Shown here piece after piece: positions 41,552 to 49,115 of a DNA stretch of 64,000 bases (position 1 is the first letter of the stretch; each line of letters starts with the position of its first letter). Below the pieces are notes generated by a model. The model made no database searches and was not told where the DNA came from. It worked only from the letters and a program-made list of their open reading frames with translations. This DNA comes from a virus, in the IMG/VR virus record IMGVR_UViG_3300035145_001165, positions 16,458-80,457 of that record, one strand, 5' to 3'. Both the position numbers and the translations under genes were made by a program.

Positions 41552-42607
41552 TTAGAGAGCGTTGCCTCTAGGAAGAACTTCCTCGGGGAACACAAAGTTC
41601 TCGTGAGGTTGATCGACTTGCGCCATCCAGTTACGAAGACCTTCGTTCAAGAGAATGTTCTTGGTGTAGAAGGTTTCAAACTCTGGATCTTCTGCTGCTC
41701 TGATCTCTTGGGAAACAAAGTCATAAGCGCGAAGGTTGAGAGCAAGACCAATAATACCGATGGAAGCTGTCCAAAGACCCATAACAGGAACAAACAACAT
41801 AAAGAAGTGCAACCACCTCTTATTACTAAACGCAATACCAAAGATCTGAGACCAGAAGCGGTTTGCTGTAACCATCGAATAGGTTTCTTCTTCCTGAGTG
41901 CTATCAAATGCCTTGAAAGTGTTTGCATCGTCACCATCTTGATACAAAGTATTCTCTACTGTAACACCGTGGATCGCAGAGAGCAATGCTCCTCCTAAGA
42001 TTCCTGCTACCCCCATCATATGAAACGGGTTGAGTGTCCAGTTGTGGAAGCCCTGTAGGAAGAGAAGGAAGCGGAAAATCGCCGCGACACCGAAACTCGG
42101 CGCAAAGAACCAACTGGACTGTCCGAGAGGATAGATGAGAAAAACAGAAGTAAAGACAGCAATCGGACCAGAAAAAGCAATCGCATTGTACGGACGGATA
42201 CCTACTAGACGTGCAATCTCAAACTGCCTGAGCATAAACCCGATCAGGGCGAAAGCTCCGTGGAGCGCCACAAAAGCCCAGAGTCCCCCAAGTTGGCACC
42301 AGCGGATGAAATCTCCCTGAGACTCAGGACCCCAAAGTAAAAGAAGAGAATGACCCATAGCATCAGCAGGCGTTGACACAGCCGCTGTAAGGAAGTTAGC
42401 ACCCTCCAGGTAACTACTTGCAAGTCCGTGGGTGTACCAACTCGTGACAAACGTTGTGCCAGTAAGCCAGCCACCAATTGCAAGATAAGCAGTGGGAAAA
42501 AGAAGTAGTCCAGACCAACCCACAAAGACAAAGCGATCTCGTTTAAGCCAGTCATCAAGGATGTCAAACCATTCCCTCCTCGGTTGTTGTAGTGTTGACG
42601 CTACCAT
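41552..42607 (-). CDS. psbD: Photosystem II D2 protein
   Basis: A 351-residue protein, full D2 length. It has [26 protein letters not shown] at the start, five transmembrane helices, [22 protein letters not shown] (His ligand region), and C-terminal [21 protein letters not shown]2 pairs with D1 in the PSII reaction centre. Phage copies maintain PSII during infection (established). It lies 197 bp downstream of psbA, separated by psbA's terminator, so it needs its own promoter, which I could not locate convincingly. Confidence 0.97.
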   Translation of the reverse strand: MVASTLQQPRREWFDILDDWLKRDRFVFVGWSGLLLFPTAYLAIGGWLTGTTFVTSWYTHGLASSYLEGANFLTAAVSTPADAMGHSLLLLWGPESQGDFIRWCQLGGLWAFVALHGAFALIGFMLRQFEIARLVGIRPYNAIAFSGPIAVFTSVFLIYPLGQSSWFFAPSFGVAAIFRFLLFLQGFHNWTLNPFHMMGVAGILGGALLSAIHGVTVENTLYQDGDDANTFKAFDSTQEEETYSMVTANRFWSQIFGIAFSNKRWLHFFMLFVPVMGLWTASIGIIGLALNLRAYDFVSQEIRAAEDPEFETFYTKNILLNEGLRNWMAQVDQPHENFVFPEEVLPRGNAL

Positions 42608-42704
42608 TGTTGTTTACCTTTTTGAATTCCTTTAAGTAGTAAAGTTGTGGCCAAGTATCACGTATGATCTCAGCGAGTTTGTAAGGCGTGTCCTTATCGA
42701 TCAT
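42564..42704 (-). CDS. Possible 46-aa ORF in psbD leader
   Basis: Frame starting ATG 42704 ([29 protein letters not shown]) and running 44 nt into psbD in another frame. The first 30 residues look protein-like (amphipathic helix); the overlap part is low complexity (NTTTTEEG). It would end downstream of the psbD ATG and could couple translation. No clear ribosome site, so tentative. Confidence 0.35.
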   Translation of the reverse strand: MIDKDTPYKLAEIIRDTWPQLYYLKEFKKVNNNGSVNTTTTEEGMV

Positions 42705-42751
42705 AATAGTAACACACAAAGTAGGGGTAGTGCGACCGTAGAAATGCCTAG

Positions 42752-42782
42752 AAAAAACCCCGCCAGATATTCTCTGACGGGG
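42752..42782 (-). terminator. psbA intrinsic terminator
   Basis: 10-bp stem CCCCGTCAGA/TCTGGCGGGG (one G-T pair), loop GAATA, then T6 on the minus strand, 22 nt after the psbA stop. Strong rho-independent terminator. Confidence 0.85.
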
Positions 42783-42803
42783 CGTAGACTACCATCGTCC
42801 ATA

Positions 42804-43886
42804 TCAGCCGATAGCAGGTGCTTTAAGAGCAACAGGGGTGTTCTCGACAGCGGCGAGATCCAGGGGGAAGTTGTGAGCATTACGCTCGTGCATAACTTCC
42901 ATACCGAGACCAGCGCGGTTCAGAACATCTGCCCAGGTGTTGATCACCTTTCCTTGCGATTCAACAATGGACTGGTTGAAGTTGAAACCGTTCAGGTTGA
43001 ACGCCATCGTGCTCACACCAAGGGCGGTGAACCAGATGCCAACCACAGGCCACGCTGCCAGGAAGAAGTGCAGCGAACGGGAGTTGTTGAATGAAGCGTA
43101 TTGGAAGATCAGGCGACCGAAGTAACCGTGAGCGGCGACAATGTTGTAGGTCTCTTCTTCTTGACCGAACTTGTAACCGTAGTTTTGTGACTCAGTTTCA
43201 GTCGTTTCGCGAACCAGCGAGGAAGTAACGAGACTTCCGTGCATAGCAGAGAAAAGAGATCCACCGAATACCCCAGCAACACCGAGCATATGGAACGGAT
43301 GCATAAGGATGTTGTGCTCTGCTTGGAAAACAAGCATATAGTTAAACGTGCCGCTGATACCCAGAGGCATACCATCAGAAAAACTACCTTGACCAAAGGG
43401 GTAGACGAGGAAGACGGCGCTTGCGGCAGCGACGGGAGCGGAGTAAGCAACACAGATCCAAGGGCGCATACCCAGGCGATAGGACAGTTCCCATTCGCGT
43501 CCCATATAGCAGAAGACGCCGATCAGGAAGTGGAAGACGACAAGCTGGTAAGGACCACCGTTGTAAAGCCATTCATCCAGACTTGCTGCTTCCCAAATGG
43601 GGTAGAAGTGAAGACCAATTGCGTTGGAGCTAGGCACCACTGCGCCAGAGATGATGTTGTTACCATACATCAGAGAACCTGCAACAGGTTCGCGGATACC
43701 GTCGATGTCAACAGGAGGTGCTGCCACGAAGGCGGTGATAAAGCAGATGGTTGCTGCCAACAGAGTTGGGATCATCAGCACACCAAACCAACCCACATAC
43801 AGTCGGTTGTTAGTTGAGGTCACCCAGGAACAAAAGTTTTCCCAGGTAGATGCGCCTTGCTGGCGCGAGAGAGTTGAAGCGGACAT
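42804..43886 (-). CDS. psbA: Photosystem II D1 protein
   Basis: A 360-residue protein, complete with no intron. Motifs: [46 protein letters not shown], ending [22 protein letters not shown] (processing after the Ala of LDLA). The residue aligned with D1 position 130 is Glu (E131 here, after a one-residue N-terminal offset), the high-light D1:2 form. It replaces host D1 lost to photodamage. Driven by a TTGACA-N17-TATACT promoter; leader ~160 nt with a 7-bp hairpin (43937-43957). Confidence 0.98.
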   Translation of the reverse strand: MSASTLSRQQGASTWENFCSWVTSTNNRLYVGWFGVLMIPTLLAATICFITAFVAAPPVDIDGIREPVAGSLMYGNNIISGAVVPSSNAIGLHFYPIWEAASLDEWLYNGGPYQLVVFHFLIGVFCYMGREWELSYRLGMRPWICVAYSAPVAAASAVFLVYPFGQGSFSDGMPLGISGTFNYMLVFQAEHNILMHPFHMLGVAGVFGGSLFSAMHGSLVTSSLVRETTETESQNYGYKFGQEEETYNIVAAHGYFGRLIFQYASFNNSRSLHFFLAAWPVVGIWFTALGVSTMAFNLNGFNFNQSIVESQGKVINTWADVLNRAGLGMEVMHERNAHNFPLDLAAVENTPVALKAPAIG

Positions 43887-44049
43887 TAAATTAACAGAAA
43901 AGTAAGACCATCAGGGAAATGGTGGAGTTACTATTTCCTCACCACCCTCGGGTGAGGATATGAGAGACGTGATTTATACACCCTAGAGGTCTCGGTTTGT
44001 GGGGTGTTTACAACAGTCTAAAAAACGTTACGTTTCTTAACCGATGATT

Positions 44050-44083
44050 TATTTAGTATACAGGAGTTCGGTTTTCCTGTCAA
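44050..44083 (-). promoter_or_regulatory. psbA promoter: consensus sigma70 box fused to late motif
   Basis: Minus strand TTGACA (44078-44083), 17-bp spacer, TATACT (44055-44060) running into CTAAATAAA (CTAAATA 44050-44056). The -35 overlaps the stop of the carbamoyltransferase gene. It allows early expression by host polymerase and continued late expression (inference). Confidence 0.8.
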
Positions 44084-45819
44084 GACTCAGAAGATAAGTA
44101 CTTGTACTCATTAGCAAGCGTGTCCTCGTCCACAAAGTAAACGTAGTCAAGCATTGAATCTTGGAGTGTGTCCAATGCGTCTTGCTTAGTGTGCACCAAG
44201 GGTTTACCTGCGAGATTGAAACTGGTGTTCATCAGAACTGGAACGCCAGTGATCTTATTATACTCTCTCAAGACTTCCGACATAAAACCTGTTGTGACAG
44301 TTTGCATTCTGCACGTACCGTCCACGTGGATGACGCCAGGGATCTCTTGTAATGCTTTCTCTTTAGCATCAAAAGATATGGTCATATTAGGTGACGAGGT
44401 GACACCAAGCGTCTCAAAGTAATCTTGGAAGTATTCTTCCAGGATGATACCTGCAAAGGGGCGATACCATTCTCTCTTCTTAATCAGATTCAGACGGTCC
44501 TTAGCGTCCTTCTGACGGGCATCAAACAGGATCGAACGGTGTCCAAGGGCACGGGGTCCTGCCTCAGGGTTACCATCGTACAGCGCCACAGAGCGACCAT
44601 CAGCAATCAACTGAGCGATCTCCTGTGCAGTAGCACCCTTGCCACCGACCTCAGGTTGTGGGTCTAAGTGATGGTAGAAGGTGTCCAGCATCGGGTGTGG
44701 GGTAGCATCGTTGGTTGCTTTCCTATAGATGTACCACGCTGCACCCAAGCTGTTACCAGTGTCATCAGCATTAGGTTCAAAATAGAAGTTGACATCAGGA
44801 TTATTTGCAATCAAATAATTGTTGGCAACAACATTCAGACCATATCCACCAGTAATAATGACATCTTTTAGTCCTGTTTTCTTCACCCAACGCTGCACCA
44901 TATGATTCAATGCCTGTTGCGTCTGGCGCTGAAGGTGGTATGCCCAGTCAGCATAAGGTTTGTGGTTCTCAGGTGTAACCTTACCTGTCATCTTTGCCTT
45001 AGGATTAGCGACAGTAACACACCAGGATTCGTGAGTCAGGTACTGATCGATAGGAGTTGATCCGATGAACAGTGGAGGGAAGTCCTTAGGTTCACCATAA
45101 GCAGCAAGACCCATCGTCTTGCCATTCTCCATAGGACCCTCACCAATAAGAGTGGTACCACTCTCATATGTTTTGGTGATACCGAAACTACTCTTGAGAC
45201 TAAGTTCGCAACCAGGATACTTTGCCTGAAGTTTCTTACAGAAATCGTAGTAACCCTTGGGTCTGTTGGCGTGCGTCCTAGGGTTGGTAGGATTACGCAT
45301 CCAGAATGCTTTATAAAGTTCCTTATAAAGACAAGGTTGCTGGATTGCATACACGCTTTCTGTTTCTCTACCGATCCACTCTGCTGTAGGGAGACCAGTA
45401 GCAGGATCAACAGCAACTGGTTCATCATCAGGATCATAGATCTGAGAACCATCGCGATCAATCACAAACACCAATGCCCTTTCAAATCCACTGTTATTAT
45501 AAGCATTAAACAAGTGCGAGATATGGTGCGCCGCAGTTAGATCAATGAAATCTGTATCAGGATCTAGATTTAATTTCTTACAGATGTAACAACGATATAC
45601 ATCTAAGTATGCAGGGTGATGTGTCGGTGACTGCATCACCACAGTATTAATAGGACCCTTTGCAGCAGCAATTGCTCTGTCGATAGCACTGAAGGGTTGC
45701 TTATCTCTCTTCTCTCCAGTGTACCTCTCTTCCTTAGCAAAGAATTCAAGTTCACCGTCACAGATAACACAGACACTGGAATCGTGCGCTGTACTAAAAC
45801 CAAGAACTCTATAACTCAT
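44080..45819 (-). CDS. NodU/CmcH-type carbamoyltransferase
   Basis: A 579-residue protein, normal length. N-terminal Kae1-like half: VLGFSTAHDSSVCVICDG, EERYTGEKRD, TAAHHISHLFNAY, DGSQIYD. C-terminal YrdC-like region: GNPEAGPRALGHRSILFDARQKDAKDRLN and KKREWYRPFAGIILEE (near residue 415). The family transfers carbamoyl groups to sugars or antibiotics. The cyanophage substrate is unknown; modification of host or phage glycan is a guess. The ATG abuts a terminator T-run with no ribosome site. Confidence 0.88.
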   Translation of the reverse strand: MSYRVLGFSTAHDSSVCVICDGELEFFAKEERYTGEKRDKQPFSAIDRAIAAAKGPINTVVMQSPTHHPAYLDVYRCYICKKLNLDPDTDFIDLTAAHHISHLFNAYNNSGFERALVFVIDRDGSQIYDPDDEPVAVDPATGLPTAEWIGRETESVYAIQQPCLYKELYKAFWMRNPTNPRTHANRPKGYYDFCKKLQAKYPGCELSLKSSFGITKTYESGTTLIGEGPMENGKTMGLAAYGEPKDFPPLFIGSTPIDQYLTHESWCVTVANPKAKMTGKVTPENHKPYADWAYHLQRQTQQALNHMVQRWVKKTGLKDVIITGGYGLNVVANNYLIANNPDVNFYFEPNADDTGNSLGAAWYIYRKATNDATPHPMLDTFYHHLDPQPEVGGKGATAQEIAQLIADGRSVALYDGNPEAGPRALGHRSILFDARQKDAKDRLNLIKKREWYRPFAGIILEEYFQDYFETLGVTSSPNMTISFDAKEKALQEIPGVIHVDGTCRMQTVTTGFMSEVLREYNKITGVPVLMNTSFNLAGKPLVHTKQDALDTLQDSMLDYVYFVDEDTLANEYKYLSSES

Positions 45820-45868
45820 AAAAAAAGGGAGCGCGATGCTCCCAGTATAACAGGATATTGATATTTAG
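45820..45868 (-). terminator. Terminator GGGAGC-N5-GCTCCC-T7 with overlapping promoter elements
   Basis: Stem 45827-45832/45838-45843, then T7 touching the carbamoyltransferase ATG. TATACT (45844-45849) directly precedes the hairpin and CTAAATA (45862-45868) lies just beyond. It ends the 91-residue gene's transcript and carries promoter elements for the next gene. Confidence 0.6.
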
Positions 45869-46140
45869 GGTGCCTTTGAAGGTTCAAAAGGTGACCGATT
45901 TTTATTTTTAATTACAATGAAGGCGTCCTTGTTATATTTGCGGGTACCCTTGACAGGTGCCCACTTAGTACCAGCGCCATCAATTTCATAAACAGAGGTG
46001 CCTGCGATCTCTACAGCAACATCATCACCGTAGTCCCAACCTAATGCTTCCAGAGCAATGGCGAGTTGTCCAAGCATACCTCCAGGATACATTACGTGGT
46101 CTTCCATAACGTGTTCTTCGGGTTCAAGATTTCCGTGCAT
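45865..46140 (-). CDS. Hypothetical protein
   Basis: A 91-residue protein: acidic/His start (MHGNLEPEEHVMEDHVMYPGG), then MLGQLAIALEALGWDYGDDVAVEIAG and a basic end. Unknown. TATACT with TGC before it (46162-46167) lies 22 nt upstream. A terminator follows 22 nt after its stop, so it may form its own transcript. Confidence 0.6.
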   Translation of the reverse strand: MHGNLEPEEHVMEDHVMYPGGMLGQLAIALEALGWDYGDDVAVEIAGTSVYEIDGAGTKWAPVKGTRKYNKDAFIVIKNKNRSPFEPSKAP

Positions 46141-46177
46141 TCAAGTAGGGGCGACCAGTAAAGTATAGCAGGTTTTC

Positions 46178-46285
46178 TCACCAAACGCCAGGGATGACCT
46201 GACCTGTTGTGAAGTAAGCACCAACTGCGGCAATGAAACCAATCATAGCGGCGCGACCATTCCAACGTTCTGCTTTTTCAGTCAT
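46178..46285 (-). CDS. hli: Minimal high-light-inducible protein (35 aa)
   Basis: ATG 46285. The complete sequence is one Hli helix: ERWNGRAAMIGFIAAVGAYFTTGQ, with the chlorophyll-binding ExxNGRAAMxG motif (E6, N9, G10, R11, M14, G16). Only ~5 residues precede the motif, so it is about as short as an Hli can be. Hlips bind chlorophyll and carotenoid in the thylakoid and dissipate excess light. It overlaps the 49-residue upstream gene by 8 nt. Confidence 0.85.
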   Translation of the reverse strand: MTEKAERWNGRAAMIGFIAAVGAYFTTGQVIPGVW

Positions 46286-46427
46286 TGTTTTCTAGTGTGA
46301 GGTTTTTAATGATAATTTTTTCACCATCGTGGGTGAACTGTAGCTCGTCATCAGGATGCCACAGAAGCTCTTCGTACATATCGTCAAGCTTTTGCATATC
46401 CTTCCACAAAGCATCAGGGTCTGGCAT
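46278..46427 (-). CDS. Small acidic protein (49 aa)
   Basis: ATG 46427 to TGA at 46280-46278, overlapping the 35-residue hli start. Sequence MPDPDALWKDMQKLDDMYEELLWHPDDELQFTHDG then KIIIKNLTLENND. Acidic helix plus a strand. Its position between two hli genes suggests one photosynthesis-related transcript. Unknown function. Confidence 0.65.
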   Translation of the reverse strand: MPDPDALWKDMQKLDDMYEELLWHPDDELQFTHDGEKIIIKNLTLENND

Positions 46428-46454
46428 AATTCTAAGATATTTCTTCTAATTATA

Positions 46455-46658
46455 TCAGAAAATACCGAAGAAGAATTTACCAGTGATAGCATATGAAATG
46501 AAACCAGAGATGATACCCATCATCGCCCAGCGTCCATTGTACTTTTCAATGTACTCCTGAGGGGAATCAAGTCCCTTACGGTTGTACTCTTCGACAACCA
46601 TCTGGGGTTCTTTGGCAAACAGATTATTCTGTCCGTACTCATTGGTCGTAACAGTCAT
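46455..46658 (-). CDS. hli: High-light-inducible protein (67 aa)
   Basis: 67 residues from ATG 46658; a longer frame (ATG 46721) would start inside the upstream terminator and is rejected. The Hli motif is EYIEKYNGRWAMMGIISGFISYAITG (E38, N41, G42, R43, M47, G48), preceded by a ~35-residue polar leader. Single transmembrane helix. A near-consensus promoter is 25-55 nt upstream. Confidence 0.92.
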   Translation of the reverse strand: MTVTTNEYGQNNLFAKEPQMVVEEYNRKGLDSPQEYIEKYNGRWAMMGIISGFISYAITGKFFFGIF

Positions 46659-46682
46659 TGAAGTATTGTGAAGAACTGTAAC

Positions 46683-46712
46683 ATTATATAGCATAGAAAA
46701 GGGGGGCGTCAA
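46683..46712 (-). promoter_or_regulatory. hli promoter with -35 inside pstS terminator loop
   Basis: Minus strand TTGACG (46707-46712), 18-bp spacer, TATAAT (46683-46688), 24 nt before the hli ATG. Confidence 0.72.
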
Positions 46713-46719
46713 GCCCCCC
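46697..46719 (-). terminator. pstS intrinsic terminator
   Basis: Minus strand GGGGGG-CTTGACG-CCCCCC then TTTT (stem 46701-46706 and 46714-46719). The loop is the -35 box of the hli promoter. It lies 28 nt after the pstS stop. Confidence 0.75.
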
Positions 46720-46746
46720 ATCGTTAGGATTCCTTAACAATCCACA

Positions 46747-47724
46747 TCACTTCAGCTTATCAGTGGCAGCGAGTGCCTTCTGACGCAACTCCTCAGGAAG
46801 AGGAACATAACCAAGAGCGTCTGCTTTACCCTGTTGTGTAGGGGTCAGCATCCAGTTGAGCATCTCCTTCACCTCAGCATTCTTCTCATACTCAGGATAC
46901 GCTAGGATCCAAGTAAGGGAGACAATAGGGTATGCATTGGAACCAGCAGGGTTAGCGTCAGCACCACGAAGCTGATCGTCCAGGACGATCTTTGATAGAC
47001 CTGCTGCAGATGTTTCAGCATTTGCTGTGACATAATTACCTGCCTTGTTTTGTAGAGCAACCTGTTGGAACTTACCACCACTTACATAACCATAATTCAG
47101 ATAACCGATAGCACCTTCAGTGTTCTTGATGTTACCAGCAACACCAGAGTTGCCCTTACCACCAATACCAACTGGCCACATAACAGACTTACCAGTTCCT
47201 ACAGTCTTCTTCCACTCAGGAGAGAATGCTGACAGAGAGTTAGTGAAACCTTTGGTGGTGCCACTACCATCAGAGCGATGAACGGTAACAATCTGCTTGT
47301 CAGCACAACCAAATGTGCTCCAGTTAGTAATCTTACCAAGGAAAACATCAGCAAGTTCAGTCTGTGTCATCTTGGCATCACAACCAGGATAGTTGTATGC
47401 AGGAACGATAGCACCACCAGTCATAGGAATGTGAACCATACCTTCAGCAGGTTGCTTGCTGTCCTTTACGGCACCATCAGAGGCACCGAAGTCAACAGTC
47501 TTTGCCTTGAACTGACGGACACCAGCACCACTACCAACTGCTTGGTAGTTTACTTTGTTGCCAGTTGACTGAGCGAAGTCAGCCAGAACAGCATTGTAAT
47601 AAGGAGCAGGGAAGGTAGCGCCTGCACCATTCAGGGTGAACGGTGCTTTTGCACTCTCGGTGGAACCACACGCCACCACCAGGGGTGCTGCCAAGGCGGC
47701 AGCAGCGATTGCTTTGAGTTTCAT
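46747..47724 (-). CDS. pstS: Phosphate-binding protein PstS
   Basis: A 325-residue protein. Lipoprotein signal with lipobox LVVAC (C19), then the PstS core: NGAGATFPAPYYNAVLADF, GSGAGVRQFKAKTVDFGASDG, VHRSDGSGTTKGFTNSLS (phosphate loop), GNSGVAGNIKNTEGAIGYLNYGYV. It binds periplasmic phosphate for the host Pst transporter. Cyanophage pstS is known to be host PhoB-responsive. A Pho-box-like repeat lies upstream of the preceding gene, with which it is probably co-transcribed (11-nt gap). Confidence 0.95.
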   Translation of the reverse strand: MKLKAIAAAALAAPLVVACGSTESAKAPFTLNGAGATFPAPYYNAVLADFAQSTGNKVNYQAVGSGAGVRQFKAKTVDFGASDGAVKDSKQPAEGMVHIPMTGGAIVPAYNYPGCDAKMTQTELADVFLGKITNWSTFGCADKQIVTVHRSDGSGTTKGFTNSLSAFSPEWKKTVGTGKSVMWPVGIGGKGNSGVAGNIKNTEGAIGYLNYGYVSGGKFQQVALQNKAGNYVTANAETSAAGLSKIVLDDQLRGADANPAGSNAYPIVSLTWILAYPEYEKNAEVKEMLNWMLTPTQQGKADALGYVPLPEELRQKALAATDKLK

Positions 47725-47735
47725 TCTCCTTTACC

Positions 47736-48098
47736 TCAGAACTTGTACTTGGTTCCGACTTCAACCTTCCAGTCGCGAGTGTCATCGCTATCTTGGAAGA
47801 CGTTCTCCCACTTACCATAAGCAGAGAAGGAATCAGTGATCTTCAGTTTGCTACCAACTTCAAGAACCTTGAAGGTGTCACTGTCACCACCGTCAGGGTA
47901 GGAGACACCCAGACCTGCTTCGATGTAGGGTTTCAGAGCACCCATTTTAGTTTCATATCCGATTCGACCTTGGTGAACTGCCTTGGAATAATCTTCATCA
48001 GTTCCTTTAAATTCGTGTTTGGACTCAACATAGGGTCCTGCAAGGGCAGGTGTCGCCAGGGCGGAAAGTGCCAGTGCGGCAAGAGCGATTGCTTTCAT
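47736..48098 (-). CDS. Secreted barrel-like protein A
   Basis: A 120-residue protein with a signal peptide (MKAIALAALALSALATPALAG). The mature part starts GPYVESKHEFKG and is short amphipathic strands ending KVEVGTKYKF with a C-terminal Phe, the usual outer-membrane beta-barrel signature. Likely exported; whether to host outer membrane or virion is unknown. Paralogous to the gene at 48.2-48.6 kb (same GPYV start and Phe end). Between a terminator and pstS. Confidence 0.7.
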   Translation of the reverse strand: MKAIALAALALSALATPALAGPYVESKHEFKGTDEDYSKAVHQGRIGYETKMGALKPYIEAGLGVSYPDGGDSDTFKVLEVGSKLKITDSFSAYGKWENVFQDSDDTRDWKVEVGTKYKF

Positions 48099-48129
48099 TT
48101 GTAATGTACAGGGGGTTAACTTTAGTCTT

Positions 48130-48160
48130 AAAAAAAGACCTCTGTATTGTAACAGAGGTC
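48130..48160 (-). terminator. Intrinsic terminator before secreted protein A
   Basis: Minus strand GACCTCTGT-N6-ACAGAGGTC (9-bp stem, 48137-48145/48152-48160), then T7. It ends the secreted protein B transcript. A TACAAT -10-like word sits in the stem/loop. Confidence 0.8.
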
Positions 48161-48164
48161 CGCT

Positions 48165-48189
48165 TATTTAGATTTAAGGGTAGGTTAAA
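48165..48189 (-). promoter_or_regulatory. Pho-box-like repeats with CTAAATA
   Basis: Minus strand TTTAACCT (48182-48189), ACC, CTTAAATC (48171-48178): two 8-bp units with 3-bp spacing resembling the cyanobacterial Pho box (CTTAACCT-type). CTAAATA (48165-48171) overlaps its end. It would act on secreted protein A and pstS. Distance to a good -10 box is not ideal. Confidence 0.45.
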
Positions 48190-48203
48190 GTTGATTCCCT
48201 GAC

Positions 48204-48575
48204 TCAGAAGGAGTAGGTTACACCAAGCTTGGTGCCATAACCGTTGTCAGCATCGTCAACGCCACCAGCGAAGGAGAGTTCGCCATAGATGTCGAGTGCC
48301 TCGGTAGCAGCAACGCTGCCATAGACTTTACCAGACAGCACGGTGTCAGACTCACCACCGTCAACGACGACGAAGGAGGGACCGATTTGAGCGCCGTAGG
48401 AAACAGCACCAGCGGATCCAGCGTAGCCTACGTGAGCGTCGGTCGTGGTTCCAGTGTAGTCCGATCCCGTGAAACCAGAGTTTGCCTCTACGTTAACGTA
48501 GGGACCTGCAAGGGCAGCACCAGGAGCAGCGAAAGCGACAGCTGCAGCTGCAGCAGCGAAAGCAGTTTTGATCAT
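48204..48575 (-). CDS. Secreted barrel-like protein B
   Basis: A 123-residue protein: signal peptide MIKTAFAAAAAAVAFAAPGAALA, then GPYVNVEANSGFTG, strands rich in G/S/A/V, ending YGTKLGVTYSF. The C-terminal Phe and even strand pattern suggest an outer-membrane barrel or porin-like fragment. Paralog of protein A by signal, GPYV start and end. Preceded by a late motif and a structured ~95-nt leader. Confidence 0.7.
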   Translation of the reverse strand: MIKTAFAAAAAAVAFAAPGAALAGPYVNVEANSGFTGSDYTGTTTDAHVGYAGSAGAVSYGAQIGPSFVVVDGGESDTVLSGKVYGSVAATEALDIYGELSFAGGVDDADNGYGTKLGVTYSF

Positions 48576-48668
48576 TGTAGTAAGGTTGTTGTGTACTTGC
48601 GGAATGGTTACCCGCAGATGGAAGGGGAATCGACATCTCCCCGTGGTGTAACGAAAAGTTACAAGTAG

Positions 48669-49115
48669 TTATTTATGCTTAGTAACTTTTTCAAAGAAGT
48701 ACGGGTTTCGCCCACCGAAGATGTGCTCCCCGTCTTTCTCCGCGTAATCATAGCATTCGATGGTGTCCTCTGTCAATCTAAAGTGAGACTCGACTTGGGC
48801 ACCACGGGCAGTACATAAAGGACTGCCTTTTCCGACCCACACCTCAAGGCGCGAATCGAAGGTGACAAGCATATCACAGTTCTCGTTCCTTGTCCAGTCA
48901 CTCAGGTAATTCCTGACCAGGACTTCAGTGTCGGAGAAGTAAACGAGATCGTGATACCGCTCGCGATAGATCTTACCGTCGTACATATACTTCTGCACAA
49001 CGTGGATGGTACCATCCTCATTAAGATCGTAAGTAAGTTGAACGTGGGAGTAAACCGTAGGTTGAGACTGAGCTTGCCTCAGGTTATCCCACTTGCCAAT
49101 TAACCAATCTTTCAT
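48669..49115 (-). CDS. cpeT: CpeT/CpcT-like bilin lyase
   Basis: A 148-residue protein. Matches the CpeT pattern: LIGKWDNLRQAQSQPTVYSHVQLTYD, YRERYHDLVYF, ENCDMLVTFDSRLEVWVGKGSPLCTARGAQVESHFRLTEDTIECYDYAEKDGEHIFGG (DCxM-like and GxxPLC). Host CpeT/CpcT attach phycobilins to phycobiliproteins; phage copies are known. Somewhat shorter than host CpeT (~200 aa). Overlaps the oxygenase gene by 4 nt. Relevant to a phycoerythrin-containing Synechococcus host. Confidence 0.8.
   Translation of the reverse strand: MKDWLIGKWDNLRQAQSQPTVYSHVQLTYDLNEDGTIHVVQKYMYDGKIYRERYHDLVYFSDTEVLVRNYLSDWTRNENCDMLVTFDSRLEVWVGKGSPLCTARGAQVESHFRLTEDTIECYDYAEKDGEHIFGGRNPYFFEKVTKHK
48670..48676 (-). promoter_or_regulatory. 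Late-type motif ATAAATA
   Basis: CATAAATAA on the minus strand at the end of the cpeT-like gene, ~95 nt before secreted protein B. The leader between carries TGTAAC-TTTTC-GTTACA and GGGGA/TCCCC hairpins. Confidence 0.4.

Noticed and set aside
42804-43886. Group I intron or homing gene in psbA
   Set aside because: Known in some cyanophages, but the reading frame here is continuous over all 360 codons.
46292-46492. 66-codon minus-strand frame between the hli genes
   Set aside because: It overlaps the better-supported 49-residue gene in another frame and lacks any recognisable feature.
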